Positions 18,605 to 27,258 of a stretch of 64,000 bases of DNA are shown here, piece by piece. Location: contig NZ_ASZC01000008.1 of NCBI RefSeq assembly GCF_000468095.1, positions 1-64,000 on the forward strand. Reading direction: 5' to 3'. Both the position numbers and the translations under genes were made by a program. Under the pieces are notes generated by a model. That model made no database searches and was not told the DNA's origin. It was given only the letters and a program-made list of their open reading frames with translations. The stretch comes from Pantoea sp. AS-PWVM4 (GTDB lineage Bacteria > Pseudomonadota > Gammaproteobacteria > Enterobacterales > Enterobacteriaceae). How positions within the stretch are numbered: the first letter of the stretch is position 1; the number at the start of each line of letters is the position of its first letter.

Positions 18605-19099
18605 TTACCCTTTCAACCGCGCCATATAATGGGTATCCACCAGCGCGCCGTTCCGCATCGCATAACGGCGCGCGGTGCCCTCAATCTCAAACCCAAACTT
18701 CTGATACAACCCAATCGCGGCTTTATTGTCGGCAAACACCGTCAGCTCAATGCGCGTCACCTGCAACCAGTTGTCGCACAGGTCCACCATCGCCGCCATC
18801 AACGCGGAACCGACGCCACGGCGGTGAAACGCCGGATCAACCCCCATCCCGATAGTCGCGGTATGACGACGGCGCATTGCCTCCAGCACGCTGACGGTGA
18901 GTTGTCCCACCACCTGTCCATCAATGCACGCCACCAGTCGTTGCTCACCCGGACGAATGTTTTGCAGTCGCTCCTGCCACAGCGCAGGCGATTGCAAGGG
19001 GAGATGCAGGGTATCCGCCTGGGTTTCAGCGTGACTGTAAAGCTGAAACAGTACGGCGGCGTCATCAGGCGTGGTATGACGGACAGTGATCAGACTCAT
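18605..19099 (-). CDS. yhhY: GNAT-family amino-acid N-acetyltransferase YhhY
   Basis: YhhY of E. coli acetylates some amino acids and analogues using acetyl-CoA. The 164-residue protein keeps the characteristic blocks RLVACIDGQVVGQLTV, the acetyl-CoA loop FHRRGVGSALMAAMVDLCDNWLQVTRIELTVFADN, and FGFEIEGTARRYAMRNGALVDTHYMARLK. The ATG at 19097-19099 is chosen because a TAAGGAG site precedes it. It neighbours ryhB, as in E. coli. Confidence 0.9.
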   Translation of the reverse strand: MSLITVRHTTPDDAAVLFQLYSHAETQADTLHLPLQSPALWQERLQNIRPGEQRLVACIDGQVVGQLTVSVLEAMRRRHTATIGMGVDPAFHRRGVGSALMAAMVDLCDNWLQVTRIELTVFADNKAAIGLYQKFGFEIEGTARRYAMRNGALVDTHYMARLKG

Positions 19100-19202
19100 G
19101 GTGCGGCTCCTTATGCAAAATGAAAAAATCCCCTTTAACATCAAGGATTTTTTATCGCTGGTCAATTGGAAATAATTCTCAAAAGGACTTTACAGACGCG
19201 AA

Positions 19203-19217
19203 TGATAATGATTATTA
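19203..19217. promoter_or_regulatory. Fur box at the ryhB promoter
   Basis: TGATAATGATTATTA matches the 7-1-7 Fur motif TGATAATNATTATCA at 14 of 15 positions and lies immediately upstream of the inferred ryhB start at about 19220, where it would block transcription when iron is plentiful. Confidence 0.85.
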
Positions 19218-19219
19218 TT

Positions 19220-19322
19220 GCGATGCGGTCCCGGGACGTCCTCCTGACAAACCGGGAAAGCACGACATTGCTCACATTGCTTCCAGTGTTTCTTAGCCAG
19301 CTCGGGTGCTGGCTTTTTTTTT
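19220..19322 (+). ncRNA. ryhB: RyhB iron-responsive small RNA
   Basis: RyhB pairs with mRNAs of iron-using proteins, with Hfq, and triggers their decay under iron starvation. The region keeps the E. coli core AAAGCACGACATTGCTCACA followed by TTGCTTCCAGT, the single-stranded pairing segment. It ends in the RyhB terminator AGCCAGC / GCTGGCT (19295-19314) with a run of T to 19322. The 5' part starts GCGATG like E. coli GCGATC but is otherwise diverged and forms a GTCCCGG / CCGGGA-type stem. Start is inferred from the E. coli 5' end. Position between yhhY and gntR with a near-perfect Fur box supports the call. Confidence 0.93.
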
Positions 19323-19429
19323 GTCTTTTTCTCCGACATTTGGCAACGATCCCGCTTCCCGCGCCCCGTTTACAATCGCATGACAATTTAATGATAGACT
19401 CAGCGTATCTCTGACCTCAGGCGCTTACG

Positions 19430-20425
19430 ATGAAGAAAAAAAGACCGGTACTACAGGACGTTGCCGATCGCGTCGGCATCACCAAAATGACCGTCAGCCG
19501 CTACCTGCGTAATCCAGAGCAGGTCTCCGCTGCGCTGCGTGACAAAATCGCCATTGCGCTGGACGAGTTGGGTTATATCCCCAATCGTGCGCCCGATATG
19601 CTGTCAAACGCCACCAGCCGGGCGATTGGGGTGCTGCTGCCTTCGCTGACCAACCAGGTATTTGCTGACGTGCTGCGCGGGATTGAAACCGTCACCGATG
19701 AGGCGGGGTATCAGACGCTGGTGGGGCACTTCGGCTATAACGCACAGAAAGAGGAATTGCAGCTGCGTTCGCTGCTGGGCTGGAACATCGATGGGGTGAT
19801 CCTGACGGAACGCACCCATACGCCGGGTACGCTGCGTATGCTCGAAGTGGCAGGCATCCCGGTAATCGAAATGATGGACTCGGTTTCACCTTGCCTCGAT
19901 ATGGCTGTGGGCTTTAACAACGTCGAAGCGGCGCGTCAGATGACCCATGCTATCCTGAAAAAAGGCCATCGCCACACCGTCTACCTCGGTGCGCGCCTTG
20001 ATGAACGTACCCTCCAGAAACAGCAGGGCTACGAGCAGGCGATGCGTGAAGCCGGGTTAACACCGCACAGCGTGATGATGGAAGATGCCTCGTCCTTCAG
20101 TGCCGGAGCCTTGTTGCTGCGTGAGGCGCAACGATGCTATCCGCAAACCGACAGCTTGTTCTGTACCAACGATGACCTTGCAGTCGGGGCGATGTTCGAA
20201 TGCCAACGTCAGGGATTGCGCGTCCCGGAGCAAATGGCGATTGCCGGTTTCCACGGTCACGATATCACCCAGGTGGTTAACCCGCGTCTCGCGACGGTGC
20301 TGACCCCGCGCGAACGCATGGGACGGGAATCGGCGGCGATGCTGCTGGCGCGAATTGGCGGCGATCGTTCCGTCACCGTGCCACTGGATGTCGGGTTTGA
20401 AATTGCCGAAGGCGGCAGCATCTGA
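19430..20425 (+). CDS. gntR: Gluconate-operon repressor GntR (LacI family)
   Basis: GntR represses gluconate uptake and phosphorylation genes until gluconate binds. The 331-residue protein has the LacI-type N-terminal helix-turn-helix (VLQDVADRVGITKMTVSRYLRNPEQVS), the hinge (SRAIGVLLPSLTNQVFADVLRGIE) and a periplasmic-binding-like effector domain. Residues match E. coli GntR closely. It precedes gntK and gntU on the same strand, and a GntR operator lies between it and gntK. Confidence 0.96.
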   Translation: MKKKRPVLQDVADRVGITKMTVSRYLRNPEQVSAALRDKIAIALDELGYIPNRAPDMLSNATSRAIGVLLPSLTNQVFADVLRGIETVTDEAGYQTLVGHFGYNAQKEELQLRSLLGWNIDGVILTERTHTPGTLRMLEVAGIPVIEMMDSVSPCLDMAVGFNNVEAARQMTHAILKKGHRHTVYLGARLDERTLQKQQGYEQAMREAGLTPHSVMMEDASSFSAGALLLREAQRCYPQTDSLFCTNDDLAVGAMFECQRQGLRVPEQMAIAGFHGHDITQVVNPRLATVLTPRERMGRESAAMLLARIGGDRSVTVPLDVGFEIAEGGSI

Positions 20426-20520
20426 TTCTGGCGATTTTTTGAGTCAGTTCACACTTTCGTGCTTTTCCCGGTAAAAGGGTTGCCAGCCTGTGACCGGGTA
20501 CCGACAATGATGATCGAATT

Positions 20521-20534
20521 TGTTATCGGTAACA
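20521..20534. promoter_or_regulatory. GntR operator upstream of gntK
   Basis: TGTTATCGGTAACA matches the GntR operator TGTTACCGGTAACA with one mismatch and lies 31 bases before the gntK ATG. A second, weaker candidate TGTGACCGGGTACC starts near 20490. Confidence 0.75.
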
Positions 20535-20564
20535 TTGGCAGATTAACTGCCGGAGCGCAAAACA

Positions 20565-21101
20565 ATGACAACGCCATCCCCGTCGCACCATGTTTTTATC
20601 CTGATGGGTGTGTCCGGCAGCGGAAAGTCTGCCGTCGCCAATCAGGTTTCACACCAACTCAACACCGCCTTTCTTGACGGTGATTTCCTGCATCCGCGCA
20701 GCAACATTATGAAAATGGCCGAAGGCCATCCGCTGGATGACAACGATCGTCGCCCGTGGTTGCAGGCGCTGAACGATGCCGCTTTTGCCATGCAACGTAC
20801 CCAGGAAGTCTCCATCATTGTCTGTTCGGCACTGAAAAAGTCCTACCGCGACATCCTGCGTCAAGGCAACCACAACCTGAAATTTGTCTATTTGAAAGGC
20901 GATTTCGAAACCATCGAATCCCGCCTGAAAGCCCGCAAAGGCCACTTCTTCAAACCACAGATGCTGGTGACGCAGTTTGCCACGCTGGAAGAACCCGGCG
21001 CGAACGAACCCGATGTACTGGTGGTTGATATTAATCATTCACTGGATGAGGTAGTTGCGGCCACGGTTGCGACCATCAAGGGAGCAATCAACAAGGGTTA
21101 G
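20565..21101 (+). CDS. gntK: Gluconokinase GntK
   Basis: GntK phosphorylates gluconate to 6-phosphogluconate, feeding the Entner-Doudoroff and pentose phosphate pathways. The 178-residue protein shows the P-loop [12 protein letters not shown] and the family blocks FLDGDFLHPRSNIMKMAEGHPLDDNDRRPWLQ and CSALKKSYRDILR. Length is typical of the thermoresistant GntK. The start has a GGAG site upstream and gntU follows after two bases, so the two are co-transcribed under GntR control. Confidence 0.97.
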   Translation: MTTPSPSHHVFILMGVSGSGKSAVANQVSHQLNTAFLDGDFLHPRSNIMKMAEGHPLDDNDRRPWLQALNDAAFAMQRTQEVSIIVCSALKKSYRDILRQGNHNLKFVYLKGDFETIESRLKARKGHFFKPQMLVTQFATLEEPGANEPDVLVVDINHSLDEVVAATVATIKGAINKG

Positions 21102-21103
21102 TC

Positions 21104-22444
21104 ATGAGTACCGCAACGCTGGTGTTAACCGCAGCAGGCTCTGTCCTGCTGCTGCTGTTTTTGGTGATGAAAGCGCGTATGCACGCCTTTGTCGCCCTGA
21201 TGTTAGTCTCCATTGGTGCCGGGTTGTTCTCCGGTATGCCGCTCGACAAAATTGCTGACACCATGCAGAAAGGCATGGGCGGTACGCTCGGTTTCCTGGC
21301 GATTGTGGTGGCGCTGGGCGCGATGTTCGGCAAAATCCTGCATGAAACCGGCGCGGTCGATCAGATTGCTATCCGCATGCTGAAAACCTTCGGGGAAAGC
21401 CGCGCGCATTACGCGATGGGCATTGCCGGGTTAATCTGCGCGCTGCCGCTGTTTTTTGAGGTGGCGGTGGTGTTGCTGATCAGCATCGCATTTGCCGTGG
21501 CGCGCCGCACCGGCGATAACCTGGTGAAACTGGTGATCCCGTTGTTTGCCGGGGTCGCTGCTTCCGCAGCGTTTCTGCTGCCGGGACCGGCTCCGATGTT
21601 GCTGGCGTCACAAATGCAAGCTGATTTTGGCTGGATGATTTTGCTGGGCCTGTGCGCAGCGATCCCTGGCATGATTATCGCCGGACCGCTGTTTGGCAAC
21701 CTGATTGCTAAACGCGTCACCTTCAGCGCCCCGCCGGAAGACAATCAACCGGATGTGGAAGAGGGCAAACTGCCGTCGTTTCGCTTCAGTCTGGCGCTGA
21801 TCCTGTTCCCGCTGCTGTTGGTGGGGCTGAAAACCATCGGTGCGCGCTTCACTACGCCGGATTCACGTCTGTATGAGTGGCTGGAGTTTATTGGTCACCC
21901 CTTCACCGCGATTCTGCTGGCCTGTCTGGTGGCGATTTATGGCCTGGCGTACCGTCAGGGCATGGATAAAGAGAAGGTGATGCAGGTCTGCGGCAGCGCG
22001 CTGCAACCGGCGGGGATTATCCTGCTGGTGATCGGTGCGGGTGGGGTGTTTAAACAGGTGCTGGTGGATTCCGGCGTCGGTCCGGTACTGGGCCACGCGT
22101 TGATTGGCGCGGGTCTGCCGATTGCGCTGGCTTGTTTTATCCTCTCCGGTGCGGTGCGGGTGATTCAGGGTTCAGCCACGGTCGCCTGCCTGACGACGGT
22201 TGGCCTGGTGATGCCGGTGATCGAACCGCTGCACTACAGCGGCGCGCAACTGGCGGCGCTGTCGATTTGTATCGGCGGTGGCTCCATCATAATCAGCCAC
22301 GTCAATGACGCTGGTTTCTGGCTGTTTGGCCGCTTTACCGGCGCGACGGAAGGTGAAACCCTGAAAACCTGGACGCTGATGGAAACTATCCTCGGCACCA
22401 CCGGGGCGATTGTCGGGATGATTGCTTTTACCTTATTGTCATAA
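21104..22444 (+). CDS. gntU: Low-affinity gluconate transporter GntU
   Basis: GntU is an inner-membrane gluconate/H+ symporter of the GntP family. The 446-residue protein is hydrophobic throughout, with many membrane segments, and carries the conserved blocks LGAMFGKILHETGAVDQIA, LPLFFEVAVVLLI and IQGSATVACLTTVGLV. Overall it resembles E. coli GntU more than GntT. It completes gntRKU and is followed at once by the tandem repeat array. Confidence 0.93.
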   Translation: MSTATLVLTAAGSVLLLLFLVMKARMHAFVALMLVSIGAGLFSGMPLDKIADTMQKGMGGTLGFLAIVVALGAMFGKILHETGAVDQIAIRMLKTFGESRAHYAMGIAGLICALPLFFEVAVVLLISIAFAVARRTGDNLVKLVIPLFAGVAASAAFLLPGPAPMLLASQMQADFGWMILLGLCAAIPGMIIAGPLFGNLIAKRVTFSAPPEDNQPDVEEGKLPSFRFSLALILFPLLLVGLKTIGARFTTPDSRLYEWLEFIGHPFTAILLACLVAIYGLAYRQGMDKEKVMQVCGSALQPAGIILLVIGAGGVFKQVLVDSGVGPVLGHALIGAGLPIALACFILSGAVRVIQGSATVACLTTVGLVMPVIEPLHYSGAQLAALSICIGGGSIIISHVNDAGFWLFGRFTGATEGETLKTWTLMETILGTTGAIVGMIAFTLLS

Positions 22445-22462
22445 CAACCCAGCGCAATAAAT

Positions 22463-22888
22463 TGCGCCGCTACCAGCCGCAGAGGTCGGTAACGGCGCGA
22501 TTTATCGCGCGGTTTTTTCCCGCATCGCGCATGGAACTGCGCCGCTACCAGCCGCAGAGGTCGGTAACGGCGCGATTTATCGCGCGGTTTTTTCCCGCAT
22601 CGCGCATGGAACTGCGCCGCTACCAGTCGCAAAGGTCGGTAGCGGCGCGATTTATCGCGCGGTTTTTTCCCGCATCGCGTATGGAACTGCGCCGCTACCA
22701 GTCGCAAAGGTCGGTAGCGGCGCGATTTATCGCGCGGTTTTTTCCCGCATCGCGTATGGAGCTGCGCCGCTACCAGTCGCAAAGGTCGGTAGCGGCGCGA
22801 TTTATCGCGTGGTTTTTCCCGCATCGCGTATGGAACTGCGCCGCTACCAGTCGCAAAGGTCGGTAGCGGCGCGATTTATCGCGCGGGT
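22463..22888. repeat. Six tandem 75-bp copies of the GTAGCGGCGCGA palindrome
   Basis: The motif TGCGCCGCTACC starts at 22463, 22538, 22613, 22688, 22763 and 22837, so five steps measure 75, 75, 75, 75 and 74 bases. Each unit holds GCGCCGCTACC ... GGTAGCGGCGC (11-bp stem, about 12-base loop), then GATTTATCGCGCGG, a T run and the linker CCCGCATCGCG. Copies 1 and 2 share CAGCCGCAGAG and a stem mismatch (GGTAACGGCGC); copies 3-6 share CAGTCGCAAAG and a perfect stem. The last copy has lost its T run. It lies between convergent gntU and yjbB, at a break in synteny. The frame stays open because 75 is divisible by three; no protein is inferred. Confidence 0.95.
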
Positions 22889-24514
22889 TTACTCATCATC
22901 CCTGTCGTCATCCGGCTGTTCCAGCACCGTGTAGGCTACGGCGCAGAACAGCGAATTCAGACGCTTCATATCTCCCAGTAATCCCAGATGCAGCGAGCTG
23001 GTTTCGATACTTTGCACGTTCTGGCGATGCAGACGCTCAACATGGGCATGGGAAAAACGTCGAATCAGAATACGGAAACGATGTTTGGAACGGCGCAGAC
23101 GTTTGGCGCTGGCGACATCGTGGGATAAAAACACCGACAGGCTCAGGCGCAGGTTATTCAGCAACTGCTCCTGCAATGTCTCCAGCTCCTCCAGCCCCTC
23201 CGGTGAGAAGGCACGGCGTGCGGCCAGCGCTTTATCGGCCACATCAGCACTCATGCGTTCGATAATGTCGCCCGCCTGTTCCAGGTTAAGCGCCATTTCG
23301 ATGATCTCCGCCCAGCGGCGCGAATCCTCTTCCGCCAGATCCTCCTTTTGCATACGTGCCAGATAGAGTTTGATGGCGGTGTACAACACATCAACATCAT
23401 CATCCAGCCGTCGCACCGCGCGTTCCTCACGTAGCTCGCCGTGCACCACCTTGCTGAAGGTTTCGACCATCTGCTCAACCACATCGCCAATGCGTAACGT
23501 CTCACGCGCCGCATTGACCAGCGCCAGCGCGGGGGTATCCAGCGCGCTGCTGTCGAGGTGTTTCGGTTTCAGCACGGTATCGGTTTCTGCGTCATCGCTA
23601 ATCATCCGGCGGCACAGGCGGGCCATCGGATCGGCGAAGGGGACCATCACGATGCAGCGGATCAGGTTGTAGAACACATGGAAGAAAATGACCAACTCTT
23701 CGTCGTTAACTGGCAGCTTATCCAATACGTCTGCCACGGTATTAACGAACGGCAAAATCACGATGCTACCGATAAGTTTAAACAGCAGGCTGCCAAGTGC
23801 GACACGTTTGCCGGCGGCATTGGAGCCGCTGGCGTTAATCATCGCCAGCAGGCCGCTGCCAAGATTGGCACCAATCACCAGACAAAGCGCGACTTTGAAG
23901 GAGATCACCCCGGTGGCGGTCAGGGTGGCGGTAATCAACACCGCCGCCAGACTGGAATAACTGATGATGGCGAACACCGCGCCAATCAGGGCATCCAGCA
24001 TCACATCACCGGTCAGCGTGGAAAAGATGACCTGTACGCCCGCTGCCTGGGTAATCGGGCGCGCGGCGGCGACAATCAGTTGCAGCGCCAGCAGGATCAG
24101 ACCGAGGCCGATGCTGGCTCGTCCCAGTTGACCGAGACGGGTTTGTTTTCGACCGAGGAAAAAGATCACGCCAAACAGGATAAACAGCGGCGACAACCAC
24201 GAAAGATCGAAGGTCAGGATACGTGCCATGACGGCCGTACCGACGTCAGCACCCAGCACCACCACCAGGGCGGGTGTCAGGCTGACAAGATTCTGCGCGA
24301 CGAAAGAGGTGACCAGCATGGTGGTGGCGTTGCTGCTTTGCACCAACGCGGTGACGCCAATCCCGGCGAGAAACGCCATCGGCTTTTTCTCGACGCTGCG
24401 GCTAAGTACCCGACGCAGATCGGCACCATACACACGCATAATGCCGGTACGAACAATGTGTGTGCCCCACACCAACAGGGCCACGGCAGATAACAGGTTT
24501 AACAGGGTTAACAC
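22889..24514 (-). CDS. yjbB: YjbB-type Na/Pi cotransporter with PhoU-like domain
   Basis: The protein is an inner-membrane phosphate transporter of the Na/Pi-cotransporter family; E. coli YjbB is reported to export phosphate. The 541-residue protein has an N-terminal transport domain with the inverted-repeat signatures GVTALVQSSNATTMLVTSFV and GAVFAIISYSSLAAVLI, about nine membrane segments, then a cytoplasmic helical PhoU-like domain from about residue 330 (DTPALALVNAARETLRIGDVVEQM). The start is GTG with an AAAGGAG site. Its C-terminus ends acidic (DDDRDDE). In E. coli it lies in another neighbourhood from gntU. Confidence 0.93.
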   Translation of the reverse strand: MLTLLNLLSAVALLVWGTHIVRTGIMRVYGADLRRVLSRSVEKKPMAFLAGIGVTALVQSSNATTMLVTSFVAQNLVSLTPALVVVLGADVGTAVMARILTFDLSWLSPLFILFGVIFFLGRKQTRLGQLGRASIGLGLILLALQLIVAAARPITQAAGVQVIFSTLTGDVMLDALIGAVFAIISYSSLAAVLITATLTATGVISFKVALCLVIGANLGSGLLAMINASGSNAAGKRVALGSLLFKLIGSIVILPFVNTVADVLDKLPVNDEELVIFFHVFYNLIRCIVMVPFADPMARLCRRMISDDAETDTVLKPKHLDSSALDTPALALVNAARETLRIGDVVEQMVETFSKVVHGELREERAVRRLDDDVDVLYTAIKLYLARMQKEDLAEEDSRRWAEIIEMALNLEQAGDIIERMSADVADKALAARRAFSPEGLEELETLQEQLLNNLRLSLSVFLSHDVASAKRLRRSKHRFRILIRRFSHAHVERLHRQNVQSIETSSLHLGLLGDMKRLNSLFCAVAYTVLEQPDDDRDDE

Positions 24515-24621
24515 GTAAGCTGGCTCCTTTACCGTCAGGCTTTAAAGCAGGTTGCCAGCCTGACGGAGAGCGCAACCTGTACAAGATATCGTCACGTTGC
24601 GTTGCTAATTTTTCCTGTAAT

Positions 24622-25614
24622 TTAAGCGACCTGGCGCAACGTCGACATCTCTAACTGTAGCCCAATCTGCATCCCGGCGGGGTGTAAATCTGCCACGCTA
24701 CGGTTCAGAACATCGACCGAAAGTTCCACATTGTGCGCCAGCACACGATAACGGATCACGTTACCCAGCAGGCTGTGGCTGATAATGGTGGCCGCAATAC
24801 CTGACTCTGGCGCACCCATCAGAATCGATTCCGGGCGAATCGCCACCTGACCGGTGAACGTCTGGCCGGTTAACTGCGTTGCCTGCTCGGCACTCAACAG
24901 GTTGTAGTTACCGATAAACCCGGCGGCAAACAGATCGGCCGGTTGAGTATATAGCGCTTCGGCATTGCCGTTTTGCACGATTTTTCCACGATTCATCAAC
25001 ACGATGCGATCTGACAGTGTCAGCGCTTCTTCCTGGTCGTGCGTCACGAAGATGGTGGTGAGCTTCAGTTCCTGCTGGATATTGCGGATTTGCTCGCGCA
25101 GATGGCGGCGAATACGGGCATCAAGCGCCGACAGCGGTTCATCCAGCAGCAGCAGACGTGGACGCGTCACCAGCGAGCGTGCCAGCGCCACGCGCTGGCA
25201 CTGGCCGCCTGACAGTTGGTGGGGATAGCGGCGGGCGAAGTCGGTCAGTTCCACCAGCGCCAGCGCTTCCATCACCCGGCTTTGGATTTCACTTGCCGCC
25301 AGTTTTTGCATCTTCAGGCCGAAGGCGACGTTCTTTTCTACCGTCATATTCGGGAACAGGGCATAGCTCTGAAACACCATGCCGATGGTACGTTTCTGCG
25401 GCGGCAACGGCACGATATCCTGGCCCTGCAACAGAATTTGCCCGCTGTCGACCGAGGTCAGCCCGGCGATGCAGCGCAGCAGCGTTGATTTACCACAGCC
25501 GCTTGGACCGAGCAGAGTGACGAACTCGCCCTCGTCGGCGCTGAAATCGATATTTTCGAAAATGGTGGTCGGGCCGTAGCTTTTATTCAGCTTTGTAACG
25601 TTCAGGTAACTCAT
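24622..25614 (-). CDS. ABC transporter ATPase, organophosphorus-type importer (inferred substrate)
   Basis: This is the ATPase of the five-gene operon at 24622-29138. The 330-residue protein shows Walker [11 protein letters not shown]-loop VFQSYALFPNMTV, signature LSGGQCQRVALARS (Cys where most family members have Gln), Walker B LLLLDEPLSALDA and switch VTHDQEEAL. A C-terminal TOBE domain (VAIRPESI onward) places it in the PotA/FbpC/2-aminoethylphosphonate group. It is the last gene of the operon. The substrate is not shown by the ATPase itself. Confidence 0.88.
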   Translation of the reverse strand: MSYLNVTKLNKSYGPTTIFENIDFSADEGEFVTLLGPSGCGKSTLLRCIAGLTSVDSGQILLQGQDIVPLPPQKRTIGMVFQSYALFPNMTVEKNVAFGLKMQKLAASEIQSRVMEALALVELTDFARRYPHQLSGGQCQRVALARSLVTRPRLLLLDEPLSALDARIRRHLREQIRNIQQELKLTTIFVTHDQEEALTLSDRIVLMNRGKIVQNGNAEALYTQPADLFAAGFIGNYNLLSAEQATQLTGQTFTGQVAIRPESILMGAPESGIAATIISHSLLGNVIRYRVLAHNVELSVDVLNRSVADLHPAGMQIGLQLEMSTLRQVA

Positions 25615-25616
25615 GG

Positions 25617-26402
25617 TCAGCCTCGTTCAGGATTGAGGGCATTCGCCAGCCAGGTGACCAGCAGGACGACAACAAAATAGGAGATCACCAGCGCGCTGGT
25701 GAAATGGCCGCTGCCGTTGCGCATGTTGTAGAGGTAAACCTGCAAGGTTTCATAGCGGGTGCCGACCAGCAGGTTAGCGAATACAAACTCACCTATCAGG
25801 AAAGAGAAGGAGAGCAGCACGGCGATAAACACCCCTTTGCGCAGGTTCGGCAGCACCACAAACAGCGCTGCCTGCCAGGTGCTGGCACCCAGCAGATGCG
25901 CGGCATCAATCAACTCTTTCAGGTTGATGGCCTGCATATTGTTGGAGATGGCACGATAGATAAACGGCAGCGCGATGGTGAAATAACAGCCAATCAGAAT
26001 CCACGGCGTGCCGGTGAGCATCAGCGGTGATGAGGAGTAAAGCTGCAACAAGCCGACCGATGACACTACCGGCGGTACGGCGAACGGCATCAGAATCAGC
26101 ACGTTCATAACCGAGTCCAGCTTCGGAAAGTAGTAAGCGATCACAAACATCGCAGGCAGCACCAGCACTAACGAGAACAACAGCGCACCAAAGCAAATCA
26201 ACAGCGAATGGCCGAGCGCCGTCAGGAAACGACTGTCGCTCCACAGTTCAAAGAACCATTTCAGCGTGTAGCCCTGCGGCAGAATGGTGTTGCTCCAGTC
26301 GGAGGAGAGCGCATACAACAGCGTTGCCAGCAGCGGAGCCGCCAGAATCACCAGCAGCAGCCAGACAATCAGGCGATGGTAAAGTTTTTCGACGCGAGAC
26401 AT
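25617..26402 (-). CDS. ABC transporter permease (PotC-like), second subunit
   Basis: An inner-membrane permease of 261 residues with about six membrane segments. The coupling loop lies around ELIDAAHLLGASTWQAALFVVLPNLRKG, the EAA-type motif that meets the ATPase. It pairs with the upstream permease as a heterodimer. Start has GAGGAG; the ATPase begins two bases after its stop. The ring of neighbours (binding protein, hydrolase, permeases, ATPase) shows an importer. Confidence 0.88.
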   Translation of the reverse strand: MSRVEKLYHRLIVWLLLVILAAPLLATLLYALSSDWSNTILPQGYTLKWFFELWSDSRFLTALGHSLLICFGALLFSLVLVLPAMFVIAYYFPKLDSVMNVLILMPFAVPPVVSSVGLLQLYSSSPLMLTGTPWILIGCYFTIALPFIYRAISNNMQAINLKELIDAAHLLGASTWQAALFVVLPNLRKGVFIAVLLSFSFLIGEFVFANLLVGTRYETLQVYLYNMRNGSGHFTSALVISYFVVVLLVTWLANALNPERG

Positions 26403-26412
26403 GGGCCGCTCC

Positions 26413-27258
26413 TCAGGACGGTTTGGCGTTGAGATAACTGCGGCGCACCAGATACTGCTGCACCACGGTAATCACCGCCATCAACAGCACCAACAGCATC
26501 GCCAGCGCGCCGCCGGTATTAGGATCCAGCGAAATATCACCCGATACCAGGGCGGCGATACGTACCGGCACCACGTTAAAGTTGCCAGTGGTGAGCGCAT
26601 AAATGGTGGCGTAAGCACCAAGGGCGTTGGCGAGCAGAATCACGAAGGTGCCGAGCAGGGCCGGGAACAAAATCGGTAGCCCGATATGCCACCAGTAGCG
26701 CCAGCGGCTGGCACCGAGCAACGCGGCGGATTCCTGCCAGTCCTGACGCAAGCCATCAAAAGCCGGGTAGAGCAGCAGAATGCCGAGCGGGATCTGGAAC
26801 CAGGTGTAGACAATCACCATGCCGTCGCGCGAGAACAGTTTGAAGCTTTCCAGCAAATTGTAATGGCGCAGCAGCAACGTCAGGCAGCCGTTCAGTCCGA
26901 GTAAAATGACAAAGGCAAACGCCAGCGGCACGCCGGCGAAGTTGCTGGTCATATTGGTAAACGACATCAAAAAGCGCTGAAAGCGTCCACTGCCCATCTG
27001 ATGCAGCGAGTATCCGGCGACCAGCGCGATTAACAGGCCATAAATGCTCGACCAGATCGAGATATCCAGCGACAGGCGAAAAGCCTGTAAATAGAACGGC
27101 GAGGTCAGGATATCGCTGTAGTTATCCAGTCCCCAGCTTTCGTTCATGTCGCTCCAGAAGCTGTTGATGGCGATCCACAGCAAAGGGGCGAGCTGGAATG
27201 CCACCCAGAACAGGGCGAACGGCAGCAACAGCAGTAGCGCCAGGCCCTTACCCTTCAT
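26413..27258 (-). CDS. ABC transporter permease (PotB-like), first subunit
   Basis: An inner-membrane permease of 281 residues starting MKGKGLALLLLLPFALFWVAFQ. The coupling loop is DWQESAALLGASRWRYWWHIGLPILFPALLG. The ATG at 27256-27258 is chosen because a longer frame upstream reads through the hydrolase gene and has a non-membrane, Cys-rich sequence. The start overlaps the hydrolase stop by 11 bases, implying translational coupling. Confidence 0.87.
   Translation of the reverse strand: MKGKGLALLLLLPFALFWVAFQLAPLLWIAINSFWSDMNESWGLDNYSDILTSPFYLQAFRLSLDISIWSSIYGLLIALVAGYSLHQMGSGRFQRFLMSFTNMTSNFAGVPLAFAFVILLGLNGCLTLLLRHYNLLESFKLFSRDGMVIVYTWFQIPLGILLLYPAFDGLRQDWQESAALLGASRWRYWWHIGLPILFPALLGTFVILLANALGAYATIYALTTGNFNVVPVRIAALVSGDISLDPNTGGALAMLLVLLMAVITVVQQYLVRRSYLNAKPS

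Noticed and set aside
18533-19123. 196-codon plus-strand frame opposite yhhY
   Set aside because: It is antisense to a well-supported acetyltransferase and starts in the palindromic repeat.
19166-19414. 82-codon frame over the ryhB region
   Set aside because: The region is explained by the Fur box, RyhB core and terminator; the translation has no recognisable features.
22234-22866. Open frames of 134 (plus) and 196 (minus) codons through the tandem array
   Set aside because: The 75-base period is a multiple of three, so any frame open in one unit stays open in all. The translations are pure repeats and are explained by the hairpin array.
22463-22888. Possible CRISPR array
   Set aside because: Units are contiguous near-identical 75-mers without unique spacers, and no cas genes are present.
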